From NCBI GenBank assembly GCA_043748985.1, contig JAYVEG010000289.1:1-8923 (forward strand): a stretch of DNA of 8,923 nt, given 5' to 3'. Positions 5,958-8,923 of the stretch are shown here, one piece after another. The position numbers and the translations under genes were made by a program. The stretch comes from JBBROS01 sp043748985 (GTDB taxonomy: Bacteria; Pseudomonadota; Alphaproteobacteria; Acetobacterales; Acetobacteraceae). Every line of letters starts with the position of its first letter. The first letter of the stretch is position 1. The notes under the pieces were generated by a model, which was given only the letters and a program-made list of their open reading frames with translations, was not told the origin of the DNA and did no database searches.

Positions 5958-7349
5958 ATGAGCAGCAGGGCAGGGGCGATCGAACGGGCATTGACCTTCT
6001 TCGACGAAGGCGGCTTCGAAATCCGCCTCGCCGAACTGGTCGCCATCAAAAGCACCAGCCAGGACCCGGAATACGCCGCCGAACTCCCCCGCTACCTCGA
6101 AGAAGGCATGCGCCCCCTCCTCGATCGGCTCGGCTTCACCTACGCCATCCACCCCAACCCCATCGCCGGCAGCGGCCCAATCCTCCTCGCCGAACGCATC
6201 GAAGGGCCCGGCCTCACCGTCATCACCTACGGCCACGGCGACACCGTCCGCGGCCTCGAAGACCAGTGGCGCGATGGCCTCGACCCCTGGATCCTGCAGC
6301 GCGAAGGCGACCGCTGGTACGGCCGCGGCTCCGCCGACAACAAGGGCCAGCACGCCATCAACCTCAGCGCCCTCGAAGCCGTCATCGCCGAACGCGGCGG
6401 CTCGCTGGGCTACAACATCAAGCTCATCATCGAAACCGGCGAGGAAAGCGGCTCCAAAGGCCTCAGCGAGATCGTCGCCGCCAACAAGGATCTCCTCGCC
6501 GCCGACGTCCTCCTCGCCAGCGATGGCCCCCGCAGCAAGGCCGACGTGCCCACCCTCTCCACCGGCACCCGCGGCACCTTCCACTTCGACCTCGTCGTCG
6601 ACGTCCGACCAGGAGGCGTGCACTCCGGCAACTGGGGCGGCATGACAACGGACCCGGCCATCGTCCTCAGCCACGCCATCGACGCCATCGCCGACCGCAA
6701 CGGCCGCATCCTCGTCAAGGGCTGGCTCCCCAACGGCGTCTCCAACTCCATCCGCGCCCTGCTCGACGGCTGCGAGCTGGAAAGCGACCCCTCCGCCGCC
6801 ACCATCGACCCCCACTGGGGCGAACCCGGCCTCACCGCCGCCGAAAAAGTCTACGCCTGGACCAGCTTCATCGTCCTCAGCATGCTCAGCGGCCGACCCG
6901 AACGCCCCGTCAACGCCGTGGCGCCGAACGCCATCGCACACTGCCAGATACGCTACACCGTCGACACCGACCCCTTCACCTTCGAAGCCGCCCTGCGCCG
7001 CCACCTGGACGAACACGGCTTCCCCGAGGTCAAGATCGTCCCCTACGGCATCCGCATGCCCGCACGCCGCAGCGACCCCACCAACCCCTGGGTCGGCTGG
7101 GCCGTGAAAAGCATGGAAACCACCCTGGGCAAAAAGGTCCAGGTCATCCCCAACAGCGGCGGCGGCCTGCCGAACGACGTCTTCATGGACCACCTCGGCG
7201 TCCAGTTGCTCTGGGTCCCCCACAGCTACAACGGCTGCAAACAGCACGGCCCCGACGAACACCTGCTGGTCGCCCCAGCACGAGAAGGCATCGCAGCCTT
7301 CGCCGGCCTATGGTGGGACCTGGGCGAACCCGGCCTACCCGGGCGCTGA
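5958..7349 (+). CDS. M20 family zinc metallopeptidase/deacylase
   Basis: A 463-residue cytoplasmic hydrolase of the ArgE/DapE/ACY1/CPG2 clan, which cleaves peptide or amide bonds in small molecules with a two-metal centre. All key residues are present: His93 and Asp95 in YGHGDTV, Asp127 in GRGSADNKG, Glu162-Glu163 in ETGEESGS, Asp189 in ASDGPR, and His430 in QHGPDEH. The lid/dimerisation domain runs roughly 205-325 and contains VHSGNWGG with His222, which normally contributes to the active site of the partner subunit. The length fits the longer dipeptidase-like M20 group. The ATG at 5958 has GGGAG at 5947-5951 with 6-nt spacing. No signal peptide is seen. The 79-bp gap to the divergent host-attachment gene holds both promoters. 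The exact substrate cannot be assigned. Codon use favours CTC for Leu, unlike phnC and the DUF3108 gene. Confidence 0.92.
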   Translation: MSSRAGAIERALTFFDEGGFEIRLAELVAIKSTSQDPEYAAELPRYLEEGMRPLLDRLGFTYAIHPNPIAGSGPILLAERIEGPGLTVITYGHGDTVRGLEDQWRDGLDPWILQREGDRWYGRGSADNKGQHAINLSALEAVIAERGGSLGYNIKLIIETGEESGSKGLSEIVAANKDLLAADVLLASDGPRSKADVPTLSTGTRGTFHFDLVVDVRPGGVHSGNWGGMTTDPAIVLSHAIDAIADRNGRILVKGWLPNGVSNSIRALLDGCELESDPSAATIDPHWGEPGLTAAEKVYAWTSFIVLSMLSGRPERPVNAVAPNAIAHCQIRYTVDTDPFTFEAALRRHLDEHGFPEVKIVPYGIRMPARRSDPTNPWVGWAVKSMETTLGKKVQVIPNSGGGLPNDVFMDHLGVQLLWVPHSYNGCKQHGPDEHLLVAPAREGIAAFAGLWWDLGEPGLPGR

Positions 7350-7384
7350 CCCCATCTGTATCTGCCCCGCAGCTGCTCCACGCG

Positions 7385-7424
7385 CGGTGGTGGCCGCGAA
7401 AGGACGGTGGTGGGCGCGACAGGG
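7385..7424. repeat. 20-bp imperfect tandem duplication of the tRNA-Val 3' end
   Basis: CGGTGGTGGCCGCGAAAGGA (7385-7404) is followed at once by a copy at 7405-7424 that matches 17 of 20 bases. The second copy contains the tRNA's CCA, discriminator, acceptor 3' strand and part of the T-stem. The first copy therefore resembles a decayed duplicate of the tRNA 3' end lying just downstream of the gene, the position where integrases leave attachment-site remnants. A simple slippage duplication is equally possible. Confidence 0.6.
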
Positions 7425-7482
7425 ATTGAACCTGTGACCCTTCGCGTGTGAAGCGAATGCTCTACCGCTGAGCTACGCGCCC
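7408..7482 (-). tRNA. tRNA-Val (anticodon CAC)
   Basis: Read on the minus strand from 7482, all cloverleaf parts are present: acceptor GGGCGCG pairing with CGCGCCC, D-stem GCTC/GAGC with an AGCGGTA loop, anticodon stem TTCGC/GCGAA around loop TTCACAC, variable GGGTC, and T-stem ACAGG/CCTGT around TTCAATC. The anticodon is CAC, which reads the valine codon GUG. The discriminator is A and the terminal CCA is encoded (7408-7410). The gene is unlinked to the + strand neighbours and reads toward the end of the M20 gene. Confidence 0.95.
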
Positions 7483-7513
7483 GTGCCCCGTGCAAGTCTG
7501 GCCGGAGCGCGGG

Positions 7514-7543
7514 TTCATCGCGCAGCCCTGGGGGTGGTGTCAA
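7514..7543 (-). promoter_or_regulatory. Probable tRNA-Val promoter
   Basis: On the minus strand, a perfect TTGACA lies at 7543-7538. With an 18-bp spacer, GATGAA (7519-7514) is the best available -10 box, though a poor one. Transcription would start near 7507, about 25 nt before the mature tRNA 5' end. The -35 is convincing; the -10 is uncertain. Confidence 0.4.
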
Positions 7544-7564
7544 GCAGCCCGCGGCCAATATACC
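7537..7564 (+). promoter_or_regulatory. Candidate promoter for the DUF3108 gene (possibly leaderless)
   Basis: GTGTCA (7537-7542, 4/6 to consensus), a 16-bp spacer and TATACC (7559-7564, 4/6) could form a sigma70-type promoter. Its start site would fall within a base or two of the ATG at 7569. No Shine-Dalgarno sequence is seen before that ATG. The -35 overlaps the oppositely directed tRNA -35. Confidence 0.3.
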
Positions 7565-7568
7565 GACG

Positions 7569-8321
7569 ATGCGCGCATTGTTCGGCCTGCTGATCGTACT
7601 CATCGCCCACCCGGCCCGCGCGGTCGAGGTGCATTACGAGACCTACGCGGCCGGCCTGAACGTCATCGACCTCGACGCCGATATCGACGTGACCACGGAC
7701 CGGTATCGCGTCCGCGTCGACTACCGCACCGTCGGCGGCCTGAGCCTGCTGATGAGCAGCCAACAATCCACGACGGTCGAGGGCCGCTTTGTCAGTGGCC
7801 GCCCGGTGCCGGATCGCTTCTACAGCGTCGGCACCCTGCGCGGCAGCCAGCGCGTCACCCGGATCGACTACCGCGACGGCCAACCGCTGATCCGTCAACT
7901 GGTCCCCCCCACCGAGACCGAGCGCGAGCCGGTCCCGCCCGCACAGCAGGCCGACACCATCGACACACTCAGCGCGATGGCGGACCTGATCCACACCATC
8001 CAGCGCACCGGCCGCTGCGATGGCCGCGCCACCACCTTCGACGGCCGCCGTCTCAGCATGCTGGAGGCCCGCACCGCCGGGCCCCAGACGTTGGAGCCGA
8101 CCGGACGCTCGTCGTTTGCCGGCATGACGCTGCGCTGCGACTTTATAGGCCGCCAAACCGCCGGGTTCATGCTCGCCGAGGACCGCGCGACCCTCCAGCG
8201 CCCGCATACCAGCACAGCCTGGTTCGCGCCGCTGACGCCGGGTGGGCCGCTGGTTCCGGTGCGGATCGCGTTCCGCACCCGCTGGTTCGGCGATGCGACG
8301 ATGTACCTGGCCACAAAGTAG
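7569..8321 (+). CDS. DUF3108 domain-containing exported protein
   Basis: A 250-residue protein with an N-terminal signal peptide (MRALFGLLIVLIAHPARA, cleavage after residue 18), so it is expected in the periplasm or cell envelope. The mature part matches DUF3108: it opens VEVHYETYAAGLNVIDLDADIDV and goes on to YRVRVDYRTVGGLSLLM, SVGTLRGSQRVTRIDY and PVRIAFRTRWFGDATMYL at the end. The family is rich in antiparallel beta-strands and its role is unknown, with a general link to the envelope. Two cysteines (in GRCDG and LRCDF) could form a disulfide. The ATG at 7569 is chosen because the signal peptide starts there and no upstream in-frame extension is conserved. No ribosome binding site is apparent. 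It is convergent with the 62-codon ORF, leaving 2 bp between stops. Confidence 0.85.
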   Translation: MRALFGLLIVLIAHPARAVEVHYETYAAGLNVIDLDADIDVTTDRYRVRVDYRTVGGLSLLMSSQQSTTVEGRFVSGRPVPDRFYSVGTLRGSQRVTRIDYRDGQPLIRQLVPPTETEREPVPPAQQADTIDTLSAMADLIHTIQRTGRCDGRATTFDGRRLSMLEARTAGPQTLEPTGRSSFAGMTLRCDFIGRQTAGFMLAEDRATLQRPHTSTAWFAPLTPGGPLVPVRIAFRTRWFGDATMYLATK

Positions 8322-8323
8322 GC

Positions 8324-8512
8324 TCAGCGCGGACGGCCGATCGGGGTGCCGTGCAGGATGATGTCGACCGCGTTCAGGATGGCGTCCGCCTCGTCTGCAG
8401 CACTTCCATAAGCTTCCAACCCCACGGAACGCGCTTCCGCCACCAGCTCCCCGGTGATGGAGACATCGACCGCCCGCATGGTCGCGGCGACATCGTACAG
8501 ATCGCCTGCCAT
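8324..8512 (-). CDS. Small hypothetical protein (62 aa)
   Basis: A 62-residue ORF I do not recognise. Support for coding comes from GGAG at 8522-8525 placed 9 nt before the ATG at 8512, mostly G/C third positions typical of the neighbouring genes, and a stop only 2 bp from the convergent DUF3108 stop. The sequence begins MAGDLYDVAATMRAVDVSIT and is probably largely helical, with an acidic middle (AADEADAILNAVD) and a basic tail ending GRPR. There is no signal peptide, membrane segment, zinc-binding cluster or clear DNA-binding motif. It is divergent from glmU across a 201-bp gap. No function can be proposed. Confidence 0.6.
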   Translation of the reverse strand: MAGDLYDVAATMRAVDVSITGELVAEARSVGLEAYGSAADEADAILNAVDIILHGTPIGRPR

Positions 8513-8713
8513 CTGTAGGGGCTCCGTTCGAAGATGCGCACCGTATCGGCCGAAGGCATGTGCATTCGACCGCTATCACGGCAAATCGGCACCCCCAAGG
8601 CACATCAAAATTGAGCGTTTTCACCGTACGCGTCTCGCGTCACGCAAAAACTGTAAAGAAAATTGACACGTCAGTCTTTGACACGGAGCCATCGACACGG
8701 CTAGTCCGCTGAT
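8513..8713. promoter_or_regulatory. Divergent promoter region between the 62-aa ORF and glmU
   Basis: This 201-bp gap has no convincing gene. Its right half is AT-richer than anything else in the window (8645-8664 is mostly A/T). Two perfect TTGACA boxes lie at 8663-8668 and 8678-8683. The second, with a 17-bp spacer, points to CTAGTC (8701-8706) as a weak -10, which would start transcription at or next to the glmU ATG. GACACG occurs three times, at 8665, 8680 and 8694, about 15 bp apart. ACGCG-TCT-CGCGT (8628-8640) is a perfect small inverted repeat upstream. No clear promoter was found for the minus-strand ORF. Confidence 0.45.
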
Positions 8714-8923
8714 ATGACAACCACTGCCGTTCTGCTCGCCGCAGGCTTCGGGACACGGATGAAATCCGTGCTGCCCAAGGCGTTGCACGCGATCGCCGGC
8801 CAGCCGATGCTCCAGCACCTCATCGCCAGCTGTGCAAAGGTGTTCGACCGCGTCGTCGTCGTCGTCGGCCCCGGCATGCCCGCGCTGGAACAGGCCGCCG
8901 CCCCGCACGCCACCGTGATCCAG
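8714..8923 (+). CDS. glmU: Bifunctional UDP-GlcNAc pyrophosphorylase / GlcN-1-P acetyltransferase GlmU (3' end beyond window)
   Basis: These are the first 70 codons of GlmU, the cytoplasmic enzyme that acetylates glucosamine-1-phosphate and then couples it to UTP to give UDP-N-acetylglucosamine, the precursor of peptidoglycan and lipid A. The visible part is the start of the N-terminal uridylyltransferase Rossmann-like domain. The nucleotide-binding signature LAAGFGTRMKSVLPKALH (8-25) has the essential Gly, Arg and Lys residues and is followed by AGQPMLQHLI. The hydrophobic strand RVVVVVGP (46-53) is the next beta-strand. The start is fixed by the family N-terminus, with the signature 7 residues in. 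No Shine-Dalgarno is seen upstream (CTAGTCCGCTGAT), so translation may be leaderless. The acetyltransferase domain lies outside the window. Confidence 0.95.
   Translation, partial: MTTTAVLLAAGFGTRMKSVLPKALHAIAGQPMLQHLIASCAKVFDRVVVVVGPGMPALEQAAAPHATVIQ

Noticed and set aside
5879..6055. N-terminal extension of the host-attachment gene
   Set aside because: It would overlap the M20 start by about 100 bp, has no family similarity, and the internal ATG at 5878 has its own GGAG.
5883..7262. 459-codon open frame antisense to the M20 gene
   Set aside because: It is the mirror of a C-rich third-position bias in the M20 gene. It has low-complexity Gly/Val/Asp composition, no family match and no ribosome binding site. 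Similar long antisense frames lie opposite phnD1, phnD2 and phnE2 for the same reason.
7329..7343. CCCGG-CCTAC-CCGGG hairpin at the end of the M20 gene
   Set aside because: It lies inside the last codons and no T-run follows. It may aid 3'-end formation but is not enough to call a terminator.
1..8923. CRISPR arrays, insertion sequences, integrases, toxin-antitoxin pairs
   Set aside because: No spaced direct-repeat array, transposase or recombinase motif, or recognisable antitoxin pair was found on either strand.

Overview
The window looks like chromosomal DNA from a high-GC alphaproteobacterium, possibly of the Rhodospirillales. The lineage is inferred from GC-rich third codon positions, from the tandem phnE permease arrangement, and from the mix of a COG5622-type host-attachment protein, a DUF3108 protein, a DUF2891 protein and glmU. 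No species can be named from the sequence alone.

Bases 1-5439 carry the end of a phosphonate/phosphite-type ABC transporter operon on the + strand, in the order phnC (5' end missing), phnD1, phnD2, phnE1, phnE2, DUF2891. PhnC is the ATPase. The two PhnD proteins are tandem paralogues, about 60% identical by eye, and serve as alternative periplasmic binding proteins. PhnE1 and PhnE2 form the membrane channel. The DUF2891 gene overlaps phnE2 by ATGA and is almost certainly co-translated with it. No C-P lyase, phosphonatase or phosphite dehydrogenase gene is visible, so the substrate is unknown. The most unusual detail is a 19-codon Pro/Ala ORF that fills the phnD2-phnE1 gap and overlaps both neighbours by ATGA, in front of a phnE1 start that has no Shine-Dalgarno sequence of its own.

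Bases 5440-5482 hold a strong GCAA-loop hairpin between convergent genes. A short host-attachment-like protein (- strand, 5483-5878) is divergent from an M20 metallopeptidase (+ strand, 5958-7349) with all expected metal ligands.

Bases 7350-8713 hold a tRNA-Val(CAC) on the - strand, with an imperfect 20-bp tandem copy of its 3' end just downstream. Next come a secreted DUF3108 protein (+), a convergent 62-codon ORF (-) that ends 2 bp away, and an AT-richer promoter region.

Bases 8714-8923 are the first 70 codons of glmU, for peptidoglycan/LPS precursor synthesis. No insertion sequence, integrase, CRISPR array or rRNA was seen.
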